From: Halobium salinum
Lineage (GTDB): Archaea > Halobacteriota > Halobacteria > Halobacteriales > Haloferacaceae
NCBI RefSeq assembly: GCF_026586625.1
Contig: NZ_JAODIW010000006.1
Coordinates: 870,267-905,058, forward strand
Reading direction: 5' to 3'
DNA: 34,792 nucleotides
Position 1 is the first letter of the stretch, and each line of letters starts with the position of its first letter. The notes below the pieces were generated by a model, which saw only the letters and a list, made by a program, of their open reading frames with translations, did not search any database and was not told the DNA's origin. This document shows positions 22,726-31,296 of this stretch, one piece after another. The position numbers were made by a program, and so were the translations under genes.

Positions 22726-23964
22726 CTACTGCTCGGTCGACGCCGCCAGTTCGTCGGGGTCGAACTTCTTCTGCATCAGGGTCTCCTTCTGGTCGCCGAC
22801 GACGCGCTCCTCCTTCATCAGGCGCTTGTAGGCGCTCTGGGGGGCGAGGTCGCCGATGAGGACGCCGCCGACGATTTTCCCGTCCTTCAGCGCGAGGCGG
22901 CGGTACTCGGTGTCGGAGTACTTCTTCTCGACCTCGTCGTCGCCGATTGTCGGGTGGCCGAAGGAGAGGAACGGGAAGTCGAAGTGGGTGATGGAGTACG
23001 AGGAGACCCAGCGGAACTCCGCGGACTCGGGGTCGACCATGTTCTTCGCGGCGATGGAGCCCTGCTCCTTCGCACTTCCCCACGAGCCGTTCTGGGCGTA
23101 CTCGCCGAGGATGGTGTCGTAGAAGCGGGTGAGGTCGCCGGCGGCGAACACGTCGTCGACGTTGGTCCGCATGTACTGGTCGACGACGACGCCGTCGTCC
23201 TCCTCGACGCCGGTGCCCTGGAGCACCTCGGTGTTGAAGTCGAGGCCGATGGCGACGCCGGCCCAGTCGCAGTCGTAGCGGTCGCCGTTGGGGTCGACCG
23301 CGGCCTCGACGCGGCCGTCGTCGTCCGTCTCGAAGTGGTCGACGCCGCTGTCGAAGACGGGTTCGACGCCCACGTCGCGCATCGCGTTGTGCATGACCTC
23401 GGCGCCCTCCTCGGACAGGGCGTAGCGCCACCAGGCCTGGCCGCGCATCAGGTACTTCGCCTCGACGCCCTGGGCGCCACAGATGGCCGCGAGGTCGATG
23501 CCGAGCAGGCCGGCGCCGACGATGACGGCGTCGTCGGCGTCTTCGGCGCTTTCCTTGATGTTCCGGGCGTCCTGGAACGTCCAGAAGTGGTGGATGCCCT
23601 CCGCGTCGGAGTTGTCGACCGGGAGCTGTGTCGGCGTCCCGCCGGTGGCGACGAGCAGCTTGTCGTACTCGATGACCGAGTCGTCGTGGGTGACGAGCTC
23701 GTGGCCGTCGGTGTCGATTTCCTTGACCAGCGTGTTGAGGCTGAGTTCGATGTCGCGCTCCTCGTACCACTCCTCGTCGTGGATGAAGATGGGCGCCTCG
23801 GGGAGTTTGCCCTTCGCGAACTCCTTGATGAGGATGCGGTTGTAGAGGGTCTCGCCCTCGTCCGTAATCACCGTGATATCGGCGTCGGGGGCCTCCTCGC
23901 GCAGCGTCTCCGCGGCGGAGCTCCCGGCGATCCCGTCACCGATGATCACAAACGAATCGGTCAT
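22726..23964 (-). CDS. NAD(P)/FAD-dependent pyridine nucleotide-disulfide-type oxidoreductase
   Basis: A 412-residue two-dinucleotide-fold flavoprotein. FVIIGDGIAGSSAAETLRE (residues 5-23) binds FAD. DKLLVATGGTP (about 102-112) is the ATG motif. DAVIVGAGLLGIDLAA (near 145-160) binds NAD(P). VFAAGDLTRF (near 276-285) is the C-terminal FAD motif. The layout resembles ferredoxin or nitrite reductase NirB-type subunits without the redox-active CxxxxC pair, so the electron partner is unknown. The ATG at 23964 is supported by a TATA box at 23987-23992; the longer frame beginning at 23982 is rejected. It is a single gene, convergent with the quinone-oxidoreductase gene. Confidence 0.85.
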   Translation of the reverse strand: MTDSFVIIGDGIAGSSAAETLREEAPDADITVITDEGETLYNRILIKEFAKGKLPEAPIFIHDEEWYEERDIELSLNTLVKEIDTDGHELVTHDDSVIEYDKLLVATGGTPTQLPVDNSDAEGIHHFWTFQDARNIKESAEDADDAVIVGAGLLGIDLAAICGAQGVEAKYLMRGQAWWRYALSEEGAEVMHNAMRDVGVEPVFDSGVDHFETDDDGRVEAAVDPNGDRYDCDWAGVAIGLDFNTEVLQGTGVEEDDGVVVDQYMRTNVDDVFAAGDLTRFYDTILGEYAQNGSWGSAKEQGSIAAKNMVDPESAEFRWVSSYSITHFDFPFLSFGHPTIGDDEVEKKYSDTEYRRLALKDGKIVGGVLIGDLAPQSAYKRLMKEERVVGDQKETLMQKKFDPDELAASTEQ

Positions 23965-23986
23965 GTGAACAGGATTCGGCACGGGG

Positions 23987-23992
23987 GTTAAT
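23987..23992 (-). promoter_or_regulatory. TATA-like box of the FAD oxidoreductase
   Basis: The minus-strand ATTAAC is centred 25-26 bases before the ATG at 23964. Confidence 0.5.
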
Positions 23993-24100
23993 GTGGATTG
24001 CTATCTCCGGAACCGGGCGTTCGACGCGGTCGCCTCCGGGCATCCCGGCGTCGTCCCCGACTTCGCTCTCAGCCGCCGGATGCTCCGACTGCACCCGCCA

Positions 24101-24180
24101 CCGACCCCCTCCCACCGCCGCCGACCCCCTCCCACCGCCGTCGGCTCCCTCCCACCGCCGTCGACCCCGTCCCCACCCGC
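24101..24180. repeat. 20-bp tandem repeat, four copies
   Basis: Units at 24101-24120 and 24121-24140 are identical; those at 24141-24160 and 24161-24180 are diverged. They are C-rich and lie 45 bases upstream of the DUF6149-like gene, in the divergent promoter region. Confidence 0.75.
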
Positions 24181-24224
24181 CGTATTCGTGTCCTTCAAGG
24201 CGACGCGACCCTAAGCACGCCCCG

Positions 24225-24815
24225 ATGAAGATTCGCCAGAACGCGCGTCACTGGGCGACGAGGAAGGCGCTCACGACCCCGGGCATCGGGGGCGTGGTCA
24301 ACGCCGGACTGGTCCGACTGCACACCAGTATCTTCCTGAAGAAGGCAGAGGAGGGTCGCGAGGAGGAGCGCAAGGACCACCTGGACGGCTTCTTCGACGC
24401 GACGATGGACACCTACGTCGCCGCCCTCGAAGCGGGGTTCGACGAGGCCGGCGCTCGCGAGATAACCCACATCCAGGCGAACTTCGACTTCTACAACCAC
24501 GGTTGGACGGAGATGATGGAGTTCCCGGCCGACGAGTTGGAGGCCCACTACGACCGCTACGCCGACTTCTTCGAACGCCACGGCATCACCATCGCCGACC
24601 CGCTCGGGGAGTTCGCGCCCGCCGACGGCGTGGCGTCAGCGCCGTCGACGCCCGAGAAACTGGAGAACCCGGAACACCCCCACGCCGAAGGCGGCTTCGC
24701 CGACGACGTGTACGTCGAGGGGCCGGACGGCGAACTCCGCGTCGGCGGCGGCGAGGAGCCGGCCGACGTGGATTCGAGCGACGCGGTCGGGATGCGCGGC
24801 GAGAGCGACGACTGA
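24225..24815 (+). CDS. Conserved haloarchaeal protein, DUF6149-like
   Basis: A 196-residue soluble protein. The block from DHLDGFFDATMDTYVAALEAG through ITHIQANFDFYNHGWTEMMEF and the His/Asp-rich tail (NPEHPHAEGGFADDVYVEG) match a haloarchaeal family I recall as DUF6149. It is mainly helical, acidic at the C-terminus, and has no catalytic motif I can name. The conserved His and Asn/Phe residues in the central block could form a ligand site (inference). The first 45 residues are basic with mild hydrophobicity and may touch the membrane. The ATG at 24225 is unambiguous in frame; no strong TATA box is seen, but a 20-bp tandem repeat lies just upstream. Confidence 0.8.
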   Translation: MKIRQNARHWATRKALTTPGIGGVVNAGLVRLHTSIFLKKAEEGREEERKDHLDGFFDATMDTYVAALEAGFDEAGAREITHIQANFDFYNHGWTEMMEFPADELEAHYDRYADFFERHGITIADPLGEFAPADGVASAPSTPEKLENPEHPHAEGGFADDVYVEGPDGELRVGGGEEPADVDSSDAVGMRGESDD

Positions 24816-24886
24816 CGGGGAACGACCGCCGACCCCCACCTCCGACGCTCTCGACCGACGACGCTCCCGGCTGACGCCGTCTCCGA

Positions 24887-25162
24887 CTACCGACTACCGC
24901 CGCCGACGCCGAGTTTGTCCTTGATGTCGTCGGCCATCGACTCGACGGTCTTCTTGAACTCCTCCGTGCTCCGTTCGACGTAGTGGACGCGCTCTCTGGG
25001 GATGCGTCGGATGACGTGGTTCCCCTCCGCGTCCTCGCCGGTCCGGACGACCCAGTGGTCGCGGACGTGGACGGCGTGTTCGTTCTGCACGACGCGCTCG
25101 ACGACGCCCTCCTCGGGGTCGTCGTAGACGATCTTCGCCTGACCGAGGTCTCGTTCGACCAT
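24887..25162 (-). CDS. Small conserved haloarchaeal protein
   Basis: A 91-residue acidic/basic protein without membrane spans. It has beta-strand-like segments (AKIVYDDPEEGVVERVVQNEHAVHV, then HWVVRTGEDAEGNHVIRRIPRERVHYVERS) followed by an amphipathic helix (EEFKKTVESMADDIKDKLG). I do not recognise a named domain. The strand pattern looks like a small barrel plus helix. The ATG at 25162 has a TATA-like GTTAGGG about 28 bases upstream. It converges with the DUF6149-like gene and follows the acetyltransferase gene on the same strand, with 25 bases between; the internal promoter lies at the end of that gene. Confidence 0.65.
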   Translation of the reverse strand: MVERDLGQAKIVYDDPEEGVVERVVQNEHAVHVRDHWVVRTGEDAEGNHVIRRIPRERVHYVERSTEEFKKTVESMADDIKDKLGVGGGSR

Positions 25163-25187
25163 ACCTCGCCTCTCTCCCCGCCGACCC

Positions 25188-25805
25188 CTAACTCGTGTGG
25201 CCGGTCGCGAGCAGCTCCTGAAAACGCTCCTCGCCCACCTTCACCCGCACCGTCTCGACTCCGACGGGCGGGGTCGGTTCCGCCGGTGGCTCCCTGAGTC
25301 GCTTCGCCCACCACCCCACGTCGCGCCACGCCCCTCGTTTGTAGCCGACGCTCTCGTAGACGCCGACCGGTTCGAACCCCAGCGACTCGTGGAGACCGAC
25401 GCTCGTCTCGTTCGGCTGTGCGATGCCCGCGTACGCCGTGACGAACCCCTGTTCGACCAGCAACGCGAACAACGACTCGTACAGTGTCCGCCCGACGCCC
25501 GCGCCGCGTTCGTCCTCGGCGACGTACACCGACACGTCGACCGACCACCGGTACGCGTCGCGCGAGCGGTGCGGGCCGGCGTAGGCGTAGCCGACGATTC
25601 CCTCGCCGCCCTCACCGTCTCCGCCGTCCCCGTCGCGTTCGCAGACGAGCCACGGGTGTGTCGGCAACGTGTTCACGATTCGCCGGCGTATCTCCTCGAC
25701 CGTCGGCGGATCGTCCTCGAAGGAAATCGCGGTGCCGGCGACGACGGGGGCGTAGATGTCGTGGACTGCGGCCGCGTCGGAGGCGGTGGCGGGTCGAACG
25801 TGCAC
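25188..25805 (-). CDS. GNAT N-acetyltransferase, PAT (phosphinothricin acetyltransferase)-like
   Basis: A 205-residue GNAT enzyme. VRPATASDAAAVHDIYAPVV at the N-terminus and the acetyl-CoA pyrophosphate loop ERGAGVGRTLYESL near residue 115 are typical. The C-terminal NETSVGLHESLGFEPVGVYESVGYKRGAWRDVGWWAKRL is diagnostic of the PAT/bar branch. Such enzymes acetylate small amines such as methionine sulfoximine or phosphinothricin. A Gly/Asp/Glu insertion lies near residues 57-68. Start is GTG at 25805. The gene begins beside a non-coding block of tandem repeats. Confidence 0.87.
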   Translation of the reverse strand: MHVRPATASDAAAVHDIYAPVVAGTAISFEDDPPTVEEIRRRIVNTLPTHPWLVCERDGDGGDGEGGEGIVGYAYAGPHRSRDAYRWSVDVSVYVAEDERGAGVGRTLYESLFALLVEQGFVTAYAGIAQPNETSVGLHESLGFEPVGVYESVGYKRGAWRDVGWWAKRLREPPAEPTPPVGVETVRVKVGEERFQELLATGHTS

Positions 25806-25880
25806 ACCGGCCAGTGCGACGGGCGGAGAGAAGGGATTTGGGGGTCGGAGTCGGCAGTCGGTGACTCGGTAGTCTATCCT

Positions 25881-26079
25881 ACCACCGCGTCGGCGAGTTG
25901 GGCGCAGATAACCCGGCGCCCGTCGCTGCGCTCAGTCGCTCACACCACCGCGTCGGCGAGTCGGTCGGAGACGGACACCGACCCTCGCTGCGCTCAGTCG
26001 CACCTCCGCGTCGGCGAGTCGGTTGGAGACGGGCTCCGACCGTCACTGCGCTCAGTCGCACCTCCGCGACGGCGTGTCG
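25881..26079. repeat. About 60-bp tandem repeat, three copies plus partial fourth
   Basis: Copies begin at 25881, 25944, 26002 and 26060 (periods 63, 58, 58). Each opens with ACC-A/T-CCGCGTCGGCGAG and closes with a CTGCGCTCAGTCGC element; the fourth copy is degenerate. They fill most of the 313-base gap between the acetyltransferase start (25805) and the MATE gene end (26119). No gene is seen there. Open frames reading through the repeat are not conserved between copies in reading frame. Confidence 0.75.
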
Positions 26080-26118
26080 TGGCGCGAGACCACGCGTCGC
26101 GGCCGCGGTCGCTCCGGG

Positions 26119-27624
26119 CTAATCATCTGCCGGCTTCACGCCTCGCGTCACGTCCACCACGCCTTCCGTCCACGTTCCGCGGAGGAACCACGCCCCGGCG
26201 ACGACGAGGGTGGCGACGTTCGAGAACGCGATGGCGTACCAGACGGCCTCCGGCCCCCAGCCGAAGAACTCGACGAGGAGGAAGGCGGGCGGGATGCGGA
26301 ACAGCCACAGCGAGAGGATGGAGAACGCCATCGCGGTCCGCGTCGACCCCGACCCGCGGAAGCCGCCGTTGACGACGTTGAACGCCCCCATGAACACGAA
26401 CGTCGGGGCGATGATGTGGAGGTACTCGACGCCGACGGCGACGACCGCCGCCGCGTCGCCGCCAGTGATGAACACCGAGACGATGGGCTCGGCGAAGACG
26501 TAGAAGACGACGGAGACGACCGAGAGGCCCAGCGCGAGCATCCCGACGCCGTAGAACACGCCGCGCTTCGAGCGCTCGGGCTTCTCGGCGCCGAGGTTCT
26601 GTCCGACGACCGTCTCCGTCGCCTGCGACAGTCCGATGGCGGGGAGGAAGACGAGCGACGTGAGCCGCGACCCGATGCCGAAAGCGGCGACGACGGCGTC
26701 CTTCGCGGGGGCGCCGGCACCCACGTCGGAGACGCTGACGGCCGCGTAGGCGACCAGCGCCGTCATCGCGGTGACGCCAAGCGCGCGCATGCTCATCTCG
26801 ACGCTCGACGGGGCGCCGATTTGGACGATGCGTTCGACGGTCTCGCGCTTCAGGAGCAGGTCGTCGAGCGTCAACTCGATGCCGACCCGCCCCGAGAAGA
26901 GCAGGAAGAAGCCGACGGCGGCGCCGATGCCCCGGGAGACGACTGTCGCCACTGCGGCGCCCTGCACCCCCATCCCGGTGAACCCCGTCGCGGCCAGGAG
27001 CGAGGACTGGAGCCCGCCGAGCCCGACGAGCGAGAAGAGGGGGTTCCCCTCGAAGCCGAGGATGAGGAAGGGGTCGAGCACGACGTTGATGACGACGCCG
27101 AGCGCCATCAGGTACATCGGCGTCTTCGTGTCCCCCCACCCGCGCAGCAGCGCCTGGAAGATGAAGAAGCCGAACATGAAGAACACGCCGAGGAAGATGG
27201 TCCGGGTGTACTCCACCGAGAGCTCGTGGACGACGGTCCCCGGCGTGGTGCCGATGAGCGGGAGGAGCGTCGGCGCGAGAAACCACCCGAGAATCGAGAA
27301 CGCGACGCCGACCACGGTGACGAACGCGATGGTCTGCCCGGCGACGTGGTCGACGCGCTCGTCGTTACCGGCACCCTTGTTCTGTGCCACCAGGACGGTG
27401 CCGGCGACGGTGAACCCGCCGCCGACCGATATCATCAGGAAGACGAGCGGCCAGGAGAAGGAGAGCGCGGCGACCGCCTCCCGCCCGACGCGGCCCACCC
27501 AGAAGGTGTCCGCGAGGTTGTAGGCCACCTGCATCATCTGCGAGAGGACGATGGGCACCGCGAGTACGAGCATCGGCTTCAGGAGCTTCCCCTCGGTGAG
27601 TTCGACGTCCCGCCCGCCGCTCAT
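26119..27624 (-). CDS. MATE family efflux transporter
   Basis: A 501-residue multidrug and toxic compound extrusion (MATE) protein with about twelve spans in two halves. LKPMLVLAVPIVLSQMMQVAYNLADTFWVGRVGREAVAALS at the start and the second-half counterpart GAPSSVEMSMRALGV are typical. The second-half span EYLHIIAPTFVFMGAFNVVNGGFRGSG fits the family. These transporters export cationic drugs or metabolites using Na+ or H+ gradients. The ATG at 27624 overlaps the TetR gene by 4 bases (ATGA), so the exporter follows its regulator in one operon and is probably under its control. Confidence 0.93.
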   Translation of the reverse strand: MSGGRDVELTEGKLLKPMLVLAVPIVLSQMMQVAYNLADTFWVGRVGREAVAALSFSWPLVFLMISVGGGFTVAGTVLVAQNKGAGNDERVDHVAGQTIAFVTVVGVAFSILGWFLAPTLLPLIGTTPGTVVHELSVEYTRTIFLGVFFMFGFFIFQALLRGWGDTKTPMYLMALGVVINVVLDPFLILGFEGNPLFSLVGLGGLQSSLLAATGFTGMGVQGAAVATVVSRGIGAAVGFFLLFSGRVGIELTLDDLLLKRETVERIVQIGAPSSVEMSMRALGVTAMTALVAYAAVSVSDVGAGAPAKDAVVAAFGIGSRLTSLVFLPAIGLSQATETVVGQNLGAEKPERSKRGVFYGVGMLALGLSVVSVVFYVFAEPIVSVFITGGDAAAVVAVGVEYLHIIAPTFVFMGAFNVVNGGFRGSGSTRTAMAFSILSLWLFRIPPAFLLVEFFGWGPEAVWYAIAFSNVATLVVAGAWFLRGTWTEGVVDVTRGVKPADD

Positions 27625-28301
27625 TCCTCGGCCTCCGAGTCGTCGACCGGCTCGCCGCCGAAATCGGACTCGCCGTCGAACCCGGAGTCGACGCCGAGGA
27701 ACTCGGCGATAGACGCCCGAACCGCCGGCGGGTCGTCGGCGTCGCCGAGCGCGACGTGTGCGTTTCGCGCACCGTCCAGGGCGGCGAGCACGAACCGAGC
27801 GGCCCGCTCGGGGTCGACCGCGCGGAACTCGCCCGTCTCGACTCCCTCGCGAATCACGTCGGCGAAGCGGTCCTGGATGGCCGCCTTGTTCCGGGCCAAC
27901 TGCTGGCGGTAGGCCTCGTGACAGGGGGCCTGCGTCCGCAGTTCGAGGAGCGCACGGTGGAAGCGTCGGCGTTCCTCGTCCGTCTCGTTCGCCTCGTCGG
28001 CCCCGACCGTGGTGTCGGAGGAGAGCTTCCCGACCAGCGCCGCGAGACGTTCGGTCGGCGACTCCCCGTCCATCGCCTCCACGTCGGCCTCGAAACGCGA
28101 CAACATGTGGTCGAGAAACGCCACGAGGAGTCCCTCCTTCGTGTCGTAGTGATAGTGCAGCAGCGACTTGCTCTTGCCCGCCTCCTCGGCGATGTCACGC
28201 ATCGTCAGGTCGGCGTACCCCTCCGTACACACCGCACGGTAGGTCGCCGCCATGATCTCCGCGTGGACCTCGTCGGGGACGGAGTCCGTCTCGACACTCA
28301 C
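27621..28301 (-). CDS. TetR/AcrR family repressor of the MATE exporter operon
   Basis: A 226-residue TetR-family protein. The N-terminal DNA-binding domain is at residues about 12-60: EIMAATYRAVCTEGYADLTMRDIAEEAGKSKSLLHYHYDTKEGLL. An all-helical ligand-binding domain follows, and the C-terminal 25 residues are acidic and Ser/Asp-rich. It starts at GTG 28301. Immediately upstream is a near-perfect 20-bp palindrome (28301-28320), and beyond it a TATA-like box (28326-28333), so binding would block transcription initiation of its own operon. The ligand is unknown; export of a toxic compound through the MATE protein is the expected output. Confidence 0.92.
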   Translation of the reverse strand: MSVETDSVPDEVHAEIMAATYRAVCTEGYADLTMRDIAEEAGKSKSLLHYHYDTKEGLLVAFLDHMLSRFEADVEAMDGESPTERLAALVGKLSSDTTVGADEANETDEERRRFHRALLELRTQAPCHEAYRQQLARNKAAIQDRFADVIREGVETGEFRAVDPERAARFVLAALDGARNAHVALGDADDPPAVRASIAEFLGVDSGFDGESDFGGEPVDDSEAEE

Positions 28302-28320
28302 TGACTAACTGGTCAGTCAG
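28301..28320. promoter_or_regulatory. Palindromic operator candidate for the TetR regulator
   Basis: CTGACTAACTGGTCAGTCAG is a 20-base palindrome in which 8 of 10 pairs match. It lies between the TATA-like box and the start codon of the TetR gene, the usual place for an autoregulatory operator; its first base is the first base of the start codon. Confidence 0.65.
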
Positions 28321-28325
28321 CGCCG

Positions 28326-28333
28326 GGTTAATG
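28326..28333 (-). promoter_or_regulatory. TATA-like box of the TetR-MATE operon
   Basis: The minus-strand CATTAACC is centred about 28 bases before the GTG at 28301. Confidence 0.45.
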
Positions 28334-28381
28334 ACTTTCGGTTCGAAGGAGATTACCCGGAAATCCGATACGTCGGTGGCG

Positions 28382-29695
28382 TTACCGCGTCGCGTCGATG
28401 CGGTCTGCGACCTCGTAGCCGGCGACGACCGCCCCGTTCAAACTGCGCTCGGGGTACTGGGCGCGACTCGCCATCCCCGCGTAGTAGACGCCCTCGCCGA
28501 CCTCGTCGCCGAGGTCGTAGGGGACGACCATGTCGAGGTAGCCGCGTTCGTACACCGGGGCCGCGCGGGGGTTGCGCGCGACCCGGAACGCCGAGACCCA
28601 CGAGCGGTCGAACCGGGGGAACATCTCGGCGACGTGGTCGAGCCACGCCTCCTCGACCTCGGCGTCGTCGGCCTGCCAGAGCCACTCCTCTTCGGACTGG
28701 ACGTAGCTGGCGACGTAGAGGAGGTGTTGGCCGCCGTAGCGCTCCGGCGGCACGAAGTTCGTGTGCTCGATGAGCGCGCCGAACGGGGCGTCGTGGGCGA
28801 CGTTGAGCCAGTAGGTGTCCGTCAACTGGCGGTCCATCGTCGCGACCGCGCAGACCGCGCCCTGGAAGTCGATGTCGCACTCGTAGCCGACGAGCGCCTC
28901 CAGTACGTTCGGCATCGCGGCGACGACGACCGCCTCGGTGTCGTGTGTCTCGGTTTCCGAGTCGGTGTCGACGGTCACCGACGAGACCGCGCCGTCGTCG
29001 GTGTCGACGCCGACGACGCGGGCGCCGGTCGTGACGTTCTCGCGACCGACGGCCGAGACGAGCGCGTCGACGAACGGGGCGAAGCCGCCGTCGAAGTAGC
29101 CGAGGTACTCGCCCTTCAGCGGGTGGCGCTCCCCGCGGAACTTCACGCGGCCGAGCAGCCACGCGGCGCTCACGTCGTCCTTTCGCGAGCCAAACTTCGC
29201 GTCGAGCAGCGGCTCGAAGAAGTTCTCGTACACGCCCCGTGTGGTGTGCTCGAGCAGGAACTGCTTGATTGGGACCTGTTCGTAGTCCTCCAGCGACTCG
29301 TAGGAGTCGAACTTCGGCACGCCGCCGCGGAAGTCCACTCCCTTCGTGAGCATCCCCAGCCGGAACTTGTCGTAGAGACTCATGTGGGGGTACGCGGCGA
29401 TCTGTGGGAGCGTGTCGAGCGGGTGGACGACGCCGTCGACGTAGTAGGCGTTCTTCCCGATGCGCCACTGGAGGCGCTCCGCGACGCCGAGCTCCTCGGC
29501 CAGCTCGACGATGGTCTCCTCGGACTTCGAGAGGTGGTGGTAGTACTTTTCCAGGGGGTCGCCCGCGGTCTCGTAGGACGCGGCCAGCCCGCCGAGGTCG
29601 CCCCCGGCTTCGAGCACCTGCACCTCGTGGCCCCGCTGCTGGAGCCGGTAGGCGGCGGCGAGTCCGGCGACGCCGCCGCCGACGACGTGAATCAT
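28382..29695 (-). CDS. FAD-dependent amine-oxidase/protoporphyrinogen-oxidase-like flavoprotein
   Basis: A 437-residue flavoprotein. IHVVGGGVAGLAAAYRLQQRG at residues 2-22 is the FAD-binding Rossmann motif. EAGGDLGGLAASYE at 29-42 is the second motif, as in HemY, phytoene desaturases and UDP-galactopyranose mutases. The C-terminal YYAGMASRAQYPERSLNGAVVAGYEVAD contacts the flavin. KYYHHLSKSEE and the LPQIAAYPHMSLYDKFRLG segment suggest the branch often found in polysaccharide or lipid gene sets, but no such genes adjoin here. The substrate is unknown. The ATG at 29695 begins two residues before the Rossmann strand; a nine-residue extension from an upstream start is unlikely. Confidence 0.82.
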   Translation of the reverse strand: MIHVVGGGVAGLAAAYRLQQRGHEVQVLEAGGDLGGLAASYETAGDPLEKYYHHLSKSEETIVELAEELGVAERLQWRIGKNAYYVDGVVHPLDTLPQIAAYPHMSLYDKFRLGMLTKGVDFRGGVPKFDSYESLEDYEQVPIKQFLLEHTTRGVYENFFEPLLDAKFGSRKDDVSAAWLLGRVKFRGERHPLKGEYLGYFDGGFAPFVDALVSAVGRENVTTGARVVGVDTDDGAVSSVTVDTDSETETHDTEAVVVAAMPNVLEALVGYECDIDFQGAVCAVATMDRQLTDTYWLNVAHDAPFGALIEHTNFVPPERYGGQHLLYVASYVQSEEEWLWQADDAEVEEAWLDHVAEMFPRFDRSWVSAFRVARNPRAAPVYERGYLDMVVPYDLGDEVGEGVYYAGMASRAQYPERSLNGAVVAGYEVADRIDATR

Positions 29696-29746
29696 GAGAA
29701 AGACTGCGCCACCGCCCGGCAAGACGCTTGTGGATGCGGGACGGGA

Positions 29747-30082
29747 CTACTCCCCGGCGGCCGCCCCGTCTCCGTCCGTCCCGGAACGCTCCTCGTCCGG
29801 CGCCTCGTCGGCGTCGTTCGACTCTTTCGACGTCCCCGACTTCTTCGACTTCTTCCACTTCACGTCGAGTCCGATGGCCTCCTTGCTCCCGCGGAGGATG
29901 GAGGAGCGCTCGACCACCTCGATGTCCCGCTTGACGCTGTCGGGCGGGTGCAGACGGACCGACTTGTTGCCGACCGGCACGTCGATGTCACCCTCCTTCT
30001 CGAACTCGTCGGCCAGCCGCCGCAGGTACCCTGCGAACTCTTCGCGATTCATCTTCGAGGAGTGTTCCGTCGAGTCTGCCAT
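29747..30082 (-). CDS. Amphi-Trp domain-containing protein
   Basis: A 111-residue protein. MNREEFAGYLRRLADEFEKEGDIDVPVGNKSVRLHPPDSVKRDIEVV (residues 11-57) fits the short amphi-Trp domain, an alpha/beta unit common in haloarchaea and some bacteria whose role is unknown. Then comes IGLDVKWKKSKKS with the hallmark Trp, and a low-complexity Lys/Ser/Asp/Glu tail (residues 79-111). The ATG at 30082 has a TATA-like CTTTTCAC about 25 bases upstream. It sits alone between the flavoprotein and the ABC operon. Confidence 0.8.
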   Translation of the reverse strand: MADSTEHSSKMNREEFAGYLRRLADEFEKEGDIDVPVGNKSVRLHPPDSVKRDIEVVERSSILRGSKEAIGLDVKWKKSKKSGTSKESNDADEAPDEERSGTDGDGAAAGE

Positions 30083-30153
30083 GTCCGGATATTGGGGAAA
30101 GCGAGTGAAAAGGGAGGTGGCCGCGGCGAGTCGGTCCGCCGCTCCCTCGCAGT

Positions 30154-31296
30154 TCAGCTCCGCAGCGCCTCGACCGGTTCCTCGTTGGCGGCCTTGTACG
30201 CCGGGTACAGCCCGCTGAGGACGCTGGTGACGATGGCGAACCCGAACGCGGCGACGACGTAGAGGGCGTTTCCGAGGGTCAGCGCCGCCAGCGCGTCCCC
30301 GAGGATGAGCTGACTGATGAGGAGCCCGCCACCGACGCTGAGCCCGGCGCCGACGACCCCGCCGACGACGCCCAGCAGCAGCGCCTCCGAGAGCATGATC
30401 TTCAGCACGTCGCGCTTCTGGTAGCCGACGGCGCGGAGGACGCCGATCTCCTCGCGGCGCTCGATGGCGCTCATCAGCATCACGTTGAGGATGCTCACCC
30501 CAGCGACGAGCAGGGAGATGGAGCCGATGCCGACGAGAAAGAGGTTCACCGCCTGGAACGCCGAGCCGATCTGCTCCACGATGTCGCCGAGTTCGAAGAT
30601 GCTCACGCGCTCCTCGCGGTCGTTCAGCGCCGCGCGGATGGCGACGGCCGTCGCGTTCGCCTCCTCGCCGCTGTCGGCGCCGACGACGACCTGCGAGTAC
30701 CCCTCCCCCGGGACGGCGCGGATGGGGAGCACCACGCCCGAGTCGGGGTTCACCGTCGAGAACCCCTGCTGGGCCGCCAGCACGGCCTGCACGCGGTAAG
30801 TACGGTTGCCGACGGTCAGCGAACTCCCCGGCCGGACGCCGAGTTCGTCCGCGAGCGACGCGCCGACGAGGACGCCGCTTCGGAACCCGTCGGGGATGCG
30901 TCCCTCGGCGGCGGCGTAACTGTCCCCGGGGTTGTCCATCCCGTAGGCCGCGACCCGGCTCGACTCCCCGCGGTAGCGCACCTGCACCGCGCCCTGTCTG
31001 ATCGGGACGACCGAGGCGTCGCCGGCGACGCGACGAATTTCGCGCACGTCGGCCTCAGTGAGCGACTCCACGCCCTCCTCGGTCGCCGGCGAGACGACGA
31101 GTTCGTTACCGATGCCGCCGAGCGACCCCGTCACGGACTGCTGGAGCGTCGCCCCGAACAGCCCAAGCGACGCGATGGCGAGCACGCCGATGACGATGCC
31201 CAGCATGGCCAGCGCGCTCCGGGCCTTCGTCCGCGTGAGGTTCCGCCGGGCGATGAGCAGCGTCGGGAACTGCCGGTAGAGGCGGTCCGGAATCAT
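30154..31296 (-). CDS. ABC transporter permease, MacB/FtsX type
   Basis: A 380-residue permease. The first span is at about 28-48, after the cytoplasmic [12 protein letters not shown] segment. An extracellular MacB-type domain spans residues about 50-245, and three spans lie near 250-280, 300-335 and 340-365. [49 protein letters not shown] is the conserved FtsX-domain motif. Such permeases work by mechanotransmission rather than classic transport, moving lipoproteins or peptides or activating surface enzymes. The ATG overlaps the ATPase stop by 4 bases. It is the last gene of the four-gene operon. Confidence 0.9.
   Translation of the reverse strand: MIPDRLYRQFPTLLIARRNLTRTKARSALAMLGIVIGVLAIASLGLFGATLQQSVTGSLGGIGNELVVSPATEEGVESLTEADVREIRRVAGDASVVPIRQGAVQVRYRGESSRVAAYGMDNPGDSYAAAEGRIPDGFRSGVLVGASLADELGVRPGSSLTVGNRTYRVQAVLAAQQGFSTVNPDSGVVLPIRAVPGEGYSQVVVGADSGEEANATAVAIRAALNDREERVSIFELGDIVEQIGSAFQAVNLFLVGIGSISLLVAGVSILNVMLMSAIERREEIGVLRAVGYQKRDVLKIMLSEALLLGVVGGVVGAGLSVGGGLLISQLILGDALAALTLGNALYVVAAFGFAIVTSVLSGLYPAYKAANEEPVEALRS

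Noticed and set aside
23965-24224. Several short open frames across the C-rich region
   Set aside because: They are products of the 20-bp Pro-coding repeat and lack start signals; the region looks like a divergent promoter interval.
25881-26079. CRISPR array at the tandem repeat
   Set aside because: The units have variable length, the conserved parts are not separated by uniform unique spacers, and there are no cas genes.
25197-26372. A 391-codon plus-strand frame running through the repeats
   Set aside because: It is antisense to the acetyltransferase and MATE genes, and the repeat units shift frame relative to each other.
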